Below, piece by piece: positions 19,701 through 27,914 of a stretch of DNA of 33,268 nt. The DNA lies in assembly GCA_945901765.1 (NCBI GenBank), contig CAMDLO010000018.1:1-33268 (forward strand). The letters are read 5' to 3'. This DNA comes from Cyanobium sp. NIES-981. Lineage in GTDB: Bacteria > Cyanobacteriota > Cyanobacteriia > PCC-6307 > Cyanobiaceae. The position numbers were made by a program, and so were the translations under genes. The notes beneath the pieces were generated by a model. It was not told the DNA's origin, made no database searches, and saw nothing but the letters and a program-made list of their open reading frames with translations. How positions within the stretch are numbered: position 1 is the stretch's first letter; each line of letters starts with the position of its first letter.

Positions 19701-21124
19701 TGGCCGGACAGCCGGTGCAGGAGCTGCAGGCCACGGTGCTGTTCGACTTCGAGCAGCTGATCCTGCAGGAGTTCAAGGCGCAGGTGGCCCGTCAGGGCAA
19801 GCTCAGCGGCGCCGGCAGTCTGGGCCTGTTCAGCCCCGAGCTCACCAGTGAGGGCAAGCCGGCGCAGCTCACCTTCCAGGTTCAGGACGTGCCGGTCAGC
19901 TTTCCTCGGATCCGGGCGATCAGCAACGGCGAACTGGTCGCCGGAGGCAGTTTGGCAGGCCTGCTCGTGAGCGGTGAGCTCGCTCTCGCCAAGGGGGCGA
20001 TCAATGTTCAACCCGGCCAGCTGGAGCCGGAGAATGCCACCGCTCCGACCGACTCCGCCCCTGACACCGCCCCCGACACCGCCTCCAAGGCCGCCAAGAA
20101 GGCCGCCACCGTGACAGAGCTGGCGGAGCAGCGCTGGACCTTTGAGAAGCCGCTGGTGCTGTTCGGCGCGGAGGTGGAGAGCAGGACCAGCGAGCAGCTG
20201 CGCGCCCTGATTCCCAACCTGAGCCGGGTGCGCTTTGAGGATCTGCGCCTGCGGCTTGGCCCAGATCTGGCCGTGGCCGTACCCGGTCTGGCCAACTTCC
20301 AGACCGAGGGCAACCTGCGTATCGAGGGTCCCTTCGATCCGTCGATCACCGCCCGCGGCGTGCTGCGCCTGCGCCAGGGCAGGCTCGGTCTGTTCACCAC
20401 CACCTTCACGCTTGATCCCGGCGCCCCCAACGTGGCGGTCTTCACGCCGTCGATGGGGCTGATTCCCTATCTCGACATCACCCTGCGCACCCGCGTCTCC
20501 GACAGCCTCAATGTCGGTGGTGTCTACAGCGAGGCCAGCGGTGGTGCTCCGCAGCTGGCCCCCTCGGTGGCCCAGCTTGAAAGCCAGGGGGCGTTCAGCT
20601 CTCTCAATCAGCTCAACCTGGTGCAGGTGTACCTGAGCGTGAGCGGACCGGCGGACCGGCTTGCCGACAACATCAGTCTGCGCAGCAGCCCTCCCCTGCC
20701 GCAGCAGCGGTTGCTGGCGCTGATCGGCGGCAACTCGCTGGCGGGGGTGGTTGGGTCCGGTGCCGGTGCCGCGTTGGCCACGGTGCTCGGTCAGTCGCTG
20801 CTCTCGCCGATCCTCGGCACCCTCGGCGATGCCTTCGGTCAGCGGCTGAGCCTGGCCATCTATCCGGCCTATGTGAACCAGGCGGTCAACCGCTCCTCCG
20901 AGCAGCGCTCCGAACGGGTGCCGCCGCAGCTCGTGGTCGCCACCGAAGTCGGACTCGACCTCACGGACCGGCTCAGTGCTTCAGTGCTGGCAGCGCCCAA
21001 TGTCGACAACGTGCCCCCCCAGCTCAATCTCACCCTCAAGGCGTCCGAACTGATCAACCTGCAGGGTTCGGTCGACACCGAAGGGGCCTGGCAGACCCAG
21101 CTGCAGGTGTTCTTCCGGTTCTGA
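16718..21124 (+). CDS. TamB/DUF490-family translocation and assembly module protein (Tic236-like in cyanobacteria)
   Basis: 1468 aa, N-terminal TM anchor, very long beta-helix-like AsmA/TamB region, C-terminal LIGGNSLAGVVGSGAGAALATVLGQSLLSPILGTLGDAFGQRLSLAIYPAYV and terminal LQVFFRF, typical of the TamB C-terminus. Confidence 0.88.
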   Translation: MAELPDSGPPSPGSSASGSSASGPSASGLPASGPSLPVDPPAAPARSPQSRLRPLPLLLALGAGSAGLIGLALTMADRLAESLYDRHRLQLERQLGAVLGHQLVLGPYRGISWFGLQLGETKLLPESDDPSRITASGLALSLDPLSSLRRRLPVLELRLDGLDLDLRRNLAGGVWRFGPVVSGQAPPRLDLRLRLGRSARLRAPDLRLDVPVQGQVSISPHRQEIAAGLSFGSPGAGPAPLQLVGGGNWSQGRWRGSLLTRRFDLAQLTPSLALPGQLRGRADGRLQLAWARNRPQCQGDLRLRGVSWRSGPDQPSVELASPLLQCREGTVRLPSTPWRWGKLGGQVALRAGWGERQLTVEAIEMRRGASWLRGRGRVGSRLDLTGRWRLQPGDLPLPSGIPAGLIGGEVVGDLQLAGSWRQPTFTSNLRQSVNPLLAAWRAQLVWRNDWLLLTAFNSDHLQARGRLPLGLSGGRGVRVGDLTLETRLRAYPLQRLGPLFGTQLGGLLSAEGTVRGPLAALTPAFQLQVERPRAGPLQLAERWQGSWQGEPTGGGRLAMRPSGREGLLQARLDRRWVPVAISLDRQGGRLQLDGSPRAYRWQARAFPLAGLQLALGSRGLFQSLQGQLAGAGVLELQPLAFRGRVELERAGVLGVTASRVRLEGAYAQRRYQARGAVALLDGGTLDLDWSGRWRGAYQARIRGESLSDSLVRQLLDAWPRWHGRQAAVPGRAADLGSLLIDTLGASIDAQLAALNRAHAAAAFGLQQQRLTLSSAERLDRLAARFNLTADLSGPRLIDTRVDLQMSGHLWLPGQDRDQALTGDPLRLSLQGPVRLGGGQLSLSGVPLALLALLTPVPAELRGTLAAQVRYRLASTPALAVDLALEEAGLGETDLSLERGTVSLEGDALQLDLALRAAEAGGGIELVGQVPLDPRQDGVELRLSSRDDGLLFLSRLAGPGVRWKDGRADLQLLVRGSLQRPLANGFLRVQNGELDLAGQPVQELQATVLFDFEQLILQEFKAQVARQGKLSGAGSLGLFSPELTSEGKPAQLTFQVQDVPVSFPRIRAISNGELVAGGSLAGLLVSGELALAKGAINVQPGQLEPENATAPTDSAPDTAPDTASKAAKKAATVTELAEQRWTFEKPLVLFGAEVESRTSEQLRALIPNLSRVRFEDLRLRLGPDLAVAVPGLANFQTEGNLRIEGPFDPSITARGVLRLRQGRLGLFTTTFTLDPGAPNVAVFTPSMGLIPYLDITLRTRVSDSLNVGGVYSEASGGAPQLAPSVAQLESQGAFSSLNQLNLVQVYLSVSGPADRLADNISLRSSPPLPQQRLLALIGGNSLAGVVGSGAGAALATVLGQSLLSPILGTLGDAFGQRLSLAIYPAYVNQAVNRSSEQRSERVPPQLVVATEVGLDLTDRLSASVLAAPNVDNVPPQLNLTLKASELINLQGSVDTEGAWQTQLQVFFRF
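16754..16828 (+). repeat. 15-bp imperfect tandem repeat (about 5 units) in the TamB N-terminus
   Basis: ggttcatccgcttca / gggtcatcagcttca / gggccatcagcttct / gggttacccgcttca / gggccatccctacca, encoding GSSAS-GSSAS-GPSAS-GLPAS-GPSLP. Confidence 0.85.
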
Positions 21125-22047
21125 TGGCCATGCCCGACCCAGGCCTGCCCGTGGCGGCAGCGGCTGACCAGCTGATCGGTATCGACCTCGGCGGAACAGC
21201 GATCAAGCTGGGGCGGTTTGACCGTGCCGGCACCCTGCTGGCGGCGCGGCAGGTGCCCACACCTCGACCGGCCATGCCCGGGGCGGTCTGCGTGGCCATC
21301 GCCGAGGCCGTGGCCGACCTCGACCCCGATCGCCTGGCCCCCCTGGTGGGGATCGGTCACCCTGGACCCAGCGACCGCCAGTGCCGCATCGCCCGCATCG
21401 CCATCAATCTGCCCGGCTGGTATGACGTGCCTCTGGCCGATTGGCTGGAGCCCCTGCTGGACCGGCGCGTGACCTGTGCCAACGATGCCAACTGTGCCCT
21501 GATCGGCGAGCGTTGGCATGGGGCGGCCCGGGGTGCCGCCGACGTGGTTCTGCTCACCCTTGGCACCGGCGTTGGTGGTGCCGTACTGCTGAACGGTGAG
21601 CTGTTCACAGGCCAGGGGGGGGCGGCGGCTGAACCGGGTCTGATCGCTGTTCAGCCGGATGGCCCGCCCTGCAACAGCGGCAATCGCGGCTCCCTGGAGA
21701 GCTTCTGCAGCATCACCGGCCTGGCCAGGCTCAGCCCCCTGGATCCACCGGAGCTGCGTCGTCGGGCCGAAGCCGGTGATGGCCAGGCCCTGGCGGTGTG
21801 GCAGACCTACGGGGAACACCTCGGCATCGGCATCAGCTCCCTGCTCTATGTGCTGACGCCCCAGCTGGTGTTGCTGGGAGGCGGTCTCAGTGCCGCCAGT
21901 CATCTGTTTCTGCCGGCGGTCTGGCAGACGGTGACGGCCAGGGTTCTCGCCGTGAGCCGCGAGGGTCTGCGGATTGAGCGCTGCGCACTCGGTAATGGGG
22001 CTGGTCGGCTCGGCGCGGCGCGGCTGGCGCTGGAGCGTTTGGGCTAG
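21124..22047 (+). CDS. ROK-family sugar kinase-like protein
   Basis: IGIDLGGTAIKLGRFDRAGTLL ATPase motif, CANDANCALIGERWHGAARG, LTLGTGVGGAVLLNGELFTG. ATG overlaps the tamB stop as TGATG. Confidence 0.88.
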   Translation: MAMPDPGLPVAAAADQLIGIDLGGTAIKLGRFDRAGTLLAARQVPTPRPAMPGAVCVAIAEAVADLDPDRLAPLVGIGHPGPSDRQCRIARIAINLPGWYDVPLADWLEPLLDRRVTCANDANCALIGERWHGAARGAADVVLLTLGTGVGGAVLLNGELFTGQGGAAAEPGLIAVQPDGPPCNSGNRGSLESFCSITGLARLSPLDPPELRRRAEAGDGQALAVWQTYGEHLGIGISSLLYVLTPQLVLLGGGLSAASHLFLPAVWQTVTARVLAVSREGLRIERCALGNGAGRLGAARLALERLG

Positions 22048-22062
22048 CGACAGCGGCTTGGG

Positions 22063-23472
22063 ATGATGGTCTGCATGAACAGCCCTGCTTTCAGCCCTGC
22101 CGCCGCCCTTGCTGGCCAGGCCACCCCTGGCGGCGTTCCGGATGCCGGTGTCAACGCTGCGGATGGCGCCGTGGTGCCGGAGCCAGGCCCCGAGCTGCTC
22201 CGCCGCGCTGTCGCGGTGCGCCGCAGCGCCACCGCCCTGGGTCAGTGCGGTGATCAGCAGCGCCAGGCCGCCGTGCTGGCCATGGCTGAAGCCCTGGAAG
22301 CCGGACAGGCTGAGATTCTGGCGGCCAATCAGGCGGATCTGGCGGACGCCGTCGCCGGCGGGTTGGCACCGAGCCTGGTGGCTCGGCTGAAGCTCGATGC
22401 AGCCAAGCTGGCCGGAGCGATCGAAGGGGTGCGTCAGGTGGCCGCCCTGCCCGACCCGCTGGGTCGCCGCCAGCTGCACACCGAACTCGACCAGGGACTG
22501 GTACTGGAACGGGTCACCGTGCCGCTGGGGGTGCTCGGCGTGATCTTCGAGGCCAGGCCCGATGCGGTGATGCAGATCGCCTCTCTGGCGATCCGTTCCG
22601 GCAATGGCGCCCTGCTCAAGGGGGGGCGCGAGGCCCAGCGCAGCTGTGCGGCCATCCACGCGGCGTTACGGCAGGGGCTCACCGGCACGGGCGTGGACCC
22701 AGCCGTGCTCGAACTGCTCACCAGTCGCCAGGAGAGCTTGGCTATGTTGCGCCTGGATGGATTGGTCGACCTGATCATTCCGCGGGGCTCCAATGCCCTG
22801 GTGCGTTTCATCCAGGACAACACCCGCATCCCGGTGCTGGGCCATGCCGATGGGGTCTGCCATCTGTATGTGGACCGGCAGGTGGATCTGAGCCAGGCCC
22901 TGCGCATCGCCCTCGATGCCAAGACCCAGTATCCGGCGGCCTGCAATGCGATCGAAACGCTGCTGGTGCACCGCGCGGTCGCTCCCGCCTTCCTCGCCCT
23001 GGCAGTACCCGCCTTTGCTGCAGCCGGAGTGGACCTGCGCGGCGATGCGGAGGCCATGGCCCTCGGCGTGCCCTCGGCCGCTCGTGACGACGACTGGCGC
23101 GCCGAGTACTCCGATCTGATCCTGGCCGTGCGACTGGTGGACGATCTGGATCAGGCGCTCGAGCACATCCGTCTGCATGGCTCACGCCACACCGAGGCGA
23201 TCTGCACCACTGACCCCACGGCGGCTGACCGGTTTTTGGCGGCCGTCGACAGTGCCGGCGTGTTCCTGAACTGCTCCACCCGCTTCGCCGATGGCTTCCG
23301 CTACGGCTTCGGCGCCGAGGTGGGCATCTCCACCCAGACCCTGCCGCCCCGCGGTCCGGTGGGTCTGGAGGGTCTGGTCACCTATCGCTATCGCCTGCGC
23401 GGTGATGGCCATATCGCCGCCGACTACGTCAGTGGTGCGCGTCGCTTCAGCCATTGCCCCCTGCCGCTGTGA
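22063..23472 (+). CDS. proA: Glutamate-5-semialdehyde dehydrogenase (gamma-glutamyl phosphate reductase)
   Basis: [90 protein letters not shown]. Start may be the internal Met at 22075. Confidence 0.95.
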   Translation: MMVCMNSPAFSPAAALAGQATPGGVPDAGVNAADGAVVPEPGPELLRRAVAVRRSATALGQCGDQQRQAAVLAMAEALEAGQAEILAANQADLADAVAGGLAPSLVARLKLDAAKLAGAIEGVRQVAALPDPLGRRQLHTELDQGLVLERVTVPLGVLGVIFEARPDAVMQIASLAIRSGNGALLKGGREAQRSCAAIHAALRQGLTGTGVDPAVLELLTSRQESLAMLRLDGLVDLIIPRGSNALVRFIQDNTRIPVLGHADGVCHLYVDRQVDLSQALRIALDAKTQYPAACNAIETLLVHRAVAPAFLALAVPAFAAAGVDLRGDAEAMALGVPSAARDDDWRAEYSDLILAVRLVDDLDQALEHIRLHGSRHTEAICTTDPTAADRFLAAVDSAGVFLNCSTRFADGFRYGFGAEVGISTQTLPPRGPVGLEGLVTYRYRLRGDGHIAADYVSGARRFSHCPLPL

Positions 23473-23873
23473 CGGCGGTGCGGATTGCTGATGGAGCGGG
23501 CGAGGAGGCCATCGTGGTGCGGGGTCTACGTCTCTGGGCTCATGTGGGGGTGCTGCCGTTCGAGCGGGAGCAGGGCCAGTGGTTCGAGCTGGATCTGGTG
23601 CTTTCCGCTCCGGTGGCAGCGGCGGGCTGCAGCGACCGGCTCGCTGACACCCTCGACTATTCCCTCCTGATCCGGGTGTTGCAGGCCCAGGCCCGTCAGA
23701 TCCGCTGTCAGACCCTCGAGCACTACGCCGAACGGATCCTTCGGCAGATCGCCGAGGCCTTCGGGCCGCTGCCGGTGGCGCTGGAGCTGCGCAAATGTGC
23801 CGCCCCCGTTCCCGGGTTCAGCGGCCAGGTGGGGATCAGGCGCTGCGGTCCGCTGCCGCCAGCCTCACCCTGA
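23469..23873 (+). CDS. folB: Dihydroneopterin aldolase
   Basis: [55 protein letters not shown]. In-frame GTG at 23469 overlaps the proA stop (GTGA). Confidence 0.85.
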   Translation: MTAVRIADGAGEEAIVVRGLRLWAHVGVLPFEREQGQWFELDLVLSAPVAAAGCSDRLADTLDYSLLIRVLQAQARQIRCQTLEHYAERILRQIAEAFGPLPVALELRKCAAPVPGFSGQVGIRRCGPLPPASP

Positions 23874-24420
23874 ATCCCTCGCGCCGGTGAAAGTCGGCCT
23901 CAGCTGCTGGATGGCACAGCGCCCAGTACTCCAGCTCCCGGTCGTTCCGCTCCAGCACGGCCGTCAGTGCCACCTCCAGCCTTTCCGCCGCTGCCAGCTC
24001 GGCCGGCAGGCTGAGCTGGGCCTGGAGGCTGGCCAGCTCCGGTTCGATCCGCCACTGAATGGGCACCGCCTGGCAGCTGATCTCCGGCCGCAGGTTGCGC
24101 CGGTACCCATCGAGTCGGTAAAAATTCCAGGCGCCGCTGGGGGCCAGATTCAGTTCCCAGTAGCGATCTTCCCCTGGAATGGCCAGGAAGGCCTCGAAAC
24201 AGGTGTGTTGCCAGAGATGGTCGCAGCGGCTGGGCTGCTGCAGCGCTGCCGGAACGACCAGGGCCGCCGTGCTGCCCCTGAGTCTGTAGTGCAGGTCGAG
24301 GGTCGGTGCATCCAGCCCTCGCCAGGCCAGATCAGCCTCCAGGCTGACGGGCAGCCCTGCGGCTGAGCCGCCATTGGCTGCAATCGCTTCAAAGCGCAGC
24401 AGGGGGAGCGATTGCAGCAT
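23836..24420 (-). CDS. DOMON-like domain protein
   Basis: LWQHTCFEAFLAIPGEDRYWELNLAPSGAWNFYRLDGYR is the pattern of cyanobacterial DOMON-like proteins. Confidence 0.7.
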   Translation of the reverse strand: MLQSLPLLRFEAIAANGGSAAGLPVSLEADLAWRGLDAPTLDLHYRLRGSTAALVVPAALQQPSRCDHLWQHTCFEAFLAIPGEDRYWELNLAPSGAWNFYRLDGYRRNLRPEISCQAVPIQWRIEPELASLQAQLSLPAELAAAERLEVALTAVLERNDRELEYWALCHPAAEADFHRREGFRVRLAAADRSA

Positions 24421-25589
24421 CAGCGCAGCTGATCCACCAGGCGGTGCAGATCCTGCAGCTGCGCTTCAATGCTGTCCGTCAGTCGGAACTGGACCAGGGC
24501 CCGCTCCAGGTTGTGGCGGGGGTGCCGGCACTTGAAGTAGCGGTTGCCGGCGAGATGGTCGCTGAAGAAGCGCAGACCGAGCTCGAAGCTGATCAGCCGC
24601 ACCGCATCGACCACAAGGTCAAGGTCGGCGTCCGTGAGGATCGGTCTGGCCAGCTCCAGATAGCCGCTCAGCATCGGACGGGCCAGATCCAGATCGAGAT
24701 GAACCGTCTCCAGATCCGTGGCGTCCTCGCCGGCGGGATTGCAGCCGGAGCGGAGGCAGTCGCCGATGTCGTAATGCAGAAGGCCGGGCTTGACCGTGTC
24801 CAGGTCCACCAGGGTGACGGCCTGCCCGGTGCGTCGATCCAGCAGGACGTTGTTCACCTTTGGATCGCCATGGATCGGGCGCAGACGCAGCCTGCCGCTG
24901 GCCAGGGCTTCCTCCAGCACCGGTGCCAGGGAGCGTCGCCGCTCGATCGCCTCATGGCAGAGGCGTTCCGCCGGGTCCAACGGCAGTTTCCGGACCGCCA
25001 GCAGCGCGTCGTAAGCGTCCAGGTAGCCCGGGGTGACATGGAACCCCTCCAAGGTGTCGTGCAGCCGATCGCAGGGCAGGTCGTGGATCAAGCGGTGGAA
25101 CCCGCCGAGGGCACGCCCCACCTCCGCTGCCAGGTCCGGGCTTGAGACGCGCTCGTGGCAGATCGTGTCGGACACGTAGGTGAGCAGCCGCCAGCATTCG
25201 CCATGGCGCTCCAGCCAGGGTCGGGAGGGGCTGCCGGCTTCGCTGAGACGGGTCGGCACCAACCGGGGCAGTTCCCAGCGCCGGGGCTGGTCGGCCTGGG
25301 GCCAGTCCCGCTGGCCGGCGTGATCGCTCAGCATGGCCAGATTGGCCATCACCAGGTCGGGGCGGGTGAAGATTCCGGTGTTCAGCCGTTGCAGTACGAA
25401 CTGCTCGCCGGCTTCGCAGCGCAGCAGATAGGTGTCGTTGACATTGCCGCTACCCAGCGGCGAGAGCGCCGCCACCGGTGATGGCAGCTCGAAACTGCTG
25501 GCGATCGCAGCCAGGGAGGGGGCCCCACCGTCGAGCAGGGCGAGGGGGGGGCTGACGAGGCCTGGCTGGGGCGCACTGGTGCTGGGCAT
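24420..25589 (-). CDS. Phosphotransferase (aminoglycoside phosphotransferase fold), similar to N-acetylhexosamine 1-kinase-like proteins
   Basis: LGSGNVNDTYLLRCEAGEQFVLQRLNTGIFTRPDLVMANL, IHGDPKVNNVLLDRRTGQAVTLVDLDTVKPGLLHYDIGDCLRS. Confidence 0.78.
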   Translation of the reverse strand: MPSTSAPQPGLVSPPLALLDGGAPSLAAIASSFELPSPVAALSPLGSGNVNDTYLLRCEAGEQFVLQRLNTGIFTRPDLVMANLAMLSDHAGQRDWPQADQPRRWELPRLVPTRLSEAGSPSRPWLERHGECWRLLTYVSDTICHERVSSPDLAAEVGRALGGFHRLIHDLPCDRLHDTLEGFHVTPGYLDAYDALLAVRKLPLDPAERLCHEAIERRRSLAPVLEEALASGRLRLRPIHGDPKVNNVLLDRRTGQAVTLVDLDTVKPGLLHYDIGDCLRSGCNPAGEDATDLETVHLDLDLARPMLSGYLELARPILTDADLDLVVDAVRLISFELGLRFFSDHLAGNRYFKCRHPRHNLERALVQFRLTDSIEAQLQDLHRLVDQLR

Positions 25590-25687
25590 GGGCCCATCTT
25601 CCCGGCCCCGGGGTGTCCTGGCGTGCGGCGTCGGCCTCTTTCCCGGATGGCTGCCACCCCAGGGGCGGTTGCATGGCCTCTGGCGAT

Positions 25688-25709
25688 CCCCAGGGCTGAT
25701 CAGCTGGGG
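25688..25709 (-). terminator. GC-rich hairpin downstream of the M3 peptidase; possible terminator without U tract
   Basis: CCCCA-GG-GCTGATCAGC-TGGGG nested inverted repeat just beyond the stop at 25725. Confidence 0.35.
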
Positions 25710-25724
25710 GTGGCAGGCCCCGGA

Positions 25725-27869
25725 TCAGGCCCCGCGCAGGCCCGAATGGCGGATCAGGGCTTCACTGCTGGGGGGGCGGCCGCGGAACGCTTCGAAGATC
25801 TCCGCCGGCGAGCGGCTGCCGCCCAGGGCGAGCACGGTGTCGCGGAAACGGCGGCCGGTGGCCACCACCGCGGCTTCCACGTCCAGCCCCACCTCCTCGA
25901 AGGCGCTGAAGGCGTCGGCGCTGAGCACCTCGGCCCACTTGTAGGAGTAGTAGCCGGCCGAATAGCCGCCGGCGAAGATGTGGCTGAAGGCGCAGAGGAA
26001 GGCGTCTTCAGTGATCGGCTCCAGCACCGTGGTGGTGCGGGCGATCGCCCGGCGCAGCTGATCCGGGGTCTGGCCGCAGTCCGGGCTCCACACACTGTGC
26101 AGGCGCAGATCCACCAGGGCGAAATGGACCTGGCGCAGGGTGGCGCTGCCCCCCATGAAGGTGCGGGCCGCCAGCAGCTTCTGGTACTCGGCCTCGGGCA
26201 GGGGTTCGCCCGTCTGCCAGTGGCGGGCCATGCCCATCAGGGTGGCGCGGTCGTAGCACCAGTTCTCCATGAACTGGCTGGGCAGCTCCACCGCATCCCA
26301 CTCCACGTTGTTGATGCCGGCGGCCTGGGGCCGCTCCACGGTGGTGAGCATGTGCTGCAGGCCGTGACCAAACTCGTGGAAGAGGGTCTCCACCTCCTCG
26401 AAGGTCATCAGGCTGGGGGTTTCCCCCACCGGCGGGCTCTGGTTGCAGATCAGGTAGGCCACCGGCAACACCGGCTCGCCTGATGGGGTGCGGGAGCGGC
26501 CCAGACATTCATCCATCCAGGCGCCGCCGCGCTTGCTGCCCGGCCGGCTGAAGGGGTCGAGGTAGAAGCCCGCCAGGGGGGCGCCGCTGCTCCCGTCGAG
26601 CACGCGGAAATAGCGAACGTCGGGATGCCAGGTGGGGGCCTCGCCCGGATCGGTGCTGACGATCCGGATGTCGAACAGGCGCTGGCTGAGGCCGAACAGG
26701 CCCTGGAGAACCTGTTCCAGCGGGAACCAGGGCCGCAGCGCTTCGCTGTCGAGCTCGAAGCTCTCCTGCCGCAGTTTCTCGGCCCAGTAGGCCACATCCC
26801 AGGGCTTGAGGTCGCCGGCTTCCGGGGCGCCATGGCGGCGGGCGATGGCGCGAAGCTGCTCCAGTTCCTGCTGGGCTGCCGGGAAGGCGGCGGCACGCAG
26901 GTCCTCCAGCAGCTGTTCCACCTCGGCCACGCTGCCGGCCATCTTGCTGGCCAGGCTCACCGCGGCCCAGTTGGCGTAGCCCAGGCGCCGCGCTTGCTCG
27001 CTCCGCAGGCTGAGGATCCGTTCGATCAGCGGGCGGTTGTCGAGCTCGCCGCTGGAGGCCCGGGCCACCTGGGCGCGATACACGGTCGCGCGCAGGTCGC
27101 TGCGGGCGCTGTATTTGAGGAAGGGCATCACCCGCGGCATGTCGAGCCCCAGCAGCCAGGGGCCGTGCTCGGCGGTGGCGTCGGCGTCGGCGGGCTCCTG
27201 GCCGGCCTGGCGGGCGGCCTGGGCCAGCAGCTCCCGGAGGCTGTCGGGGAGGCCGGCCACCTCGGCCGGATCGCTCAAGCGCAGGCTCCAGCCGTTGGTG
27301 GCATCGAGCACGTGGTTGCCGAAATCGCTGGCCAACCGGGCCAGCTCGGCGGTGGCGGCATTGAAGGCCTCCTGCTCTGCTCCGCTGAGGCCCACGCCGC
27401 GCAGCTCCATGTCGCGGCGCTCGGCCGCCAGGATGCGCAGCTGGGTGGCATCGAGCGACTGGTCCTGCTCCAGCAGCTGGCCCAGGGCCCGGTAGATCAC
27501 GGCGCTCTGGCCGGCCCGGCTCCCGAAAGCCACCACGGCCTCCTGCTGGCGCTGGTGGGCGTCACGCAGCTCGGCGCTGTTGCACACGCCATTGAGGTGG
27601 CTCACCACCCCCCAGCTCCAGCGCAGCCGTTCACCGAGGTGGTGCAGGGGATCCAGCACCTCTGCCCAGTCGAGTTGGGCTCCGCCCTGGTGTGTCTCCC
27701 CCAGCCGTTGTTCCAGTCGCTGCTCCAGCTGGTTGAGCTCTCCATGGAGCTGAGCGAGCAGTTCGGGAATGGCCGTGTTCACCTGTTCGGCCGTGATGGC
27801 TTCGAACGGGGGAAGTCCCTTCCCCAGCAGCAGGGGAGAGGAACTGGAGGCGGTGGCCATGGCTGGCAC
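25725..27869 (-). CDS. M3-family oligopeptidase (oligopeptidase A / PrlC-like)
   Basis: Zn site FHEFGHGLQHMLT; SRPGSKRGGAWMDECLGR; GGYSAGYYSYKWAEVLSADAFSAF. Confidence 0.93.
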   Translation of the reverse strand: MPAMATASSSSPLLLGKGLPPFEAITAEQVNTAIPELLAQLHGELNQLEQRLEQRLGETHQGGAQLDWAEVLDPLHHLGERLRWSWGVVSHLNGVCNSAELRDAHQRQQEAVVAFGSRAGQSAVIYRALGQLLEQDQSLDATQLRILAAERRDMELRGVGLSGAEQEAFNAATAELARLASDFGNHVLDATNGWSLRLSDPAEVAGLPDSLRELLAQAARQAGQEPADADATAEHGPWLLGLDMPRVMPFLKYSARSDLRATVYRAQVARASSGELDNRPLIERILSLRSEQARRLGYANWAAVSLASKMAGSVAEVEQLLEDLRAAAFPAAQQELEQLRAIARRHGAPEAGDLKPWDVAYWAEKLRQESFELDSEALRPWFPLEQVLQGLFGLSQRLFDIRIVSTDPGEAPTWHPDVRYFRVLDGSSGAPLAGFYLDPFSRPGSKRGGAWMDECLGRSRTPSGEPVLPVAYLICNQSPPVGETPSLMTFEEVETLFHEFGHGLQHMLTTVERPQAAGINNVEWDAVELPSQFMENWCYDRATLMGMARHWQTGEPLPEAEYQKLLAARTFMGGSATLRQVHFALVDLRLHSVWSPDCGQTPDQLRRAIARTTTVLEPITEDAFLCAFSHIFAGGYSAGYYSYKWAEVLSADAFSAFEEVGLDVEAAVVATGRRFRDTVLALGGSRSPAEIFEAFRGRPPSSEALIRHSGLRGA

Positions 27870-27914
27870 TGCAACTGGTGGCCATTTCAGGGCATGGCCA
27901 GGCCGACCCGTGGT

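Noticed and set aside
17678-20011. 777-aa minus-strand ORF inside tamB
   Set aside because: Antisense shadow ORF; Q/A/G/P-rich with no motif, whereas the plus frame is clearly TamB-like.
20869-22659. 596-aa minus-strand ORF opposite the tamB end, ROK and proA
   Set aside because: Crosses three supported plus-strand genes; composition of a shadow ORF.
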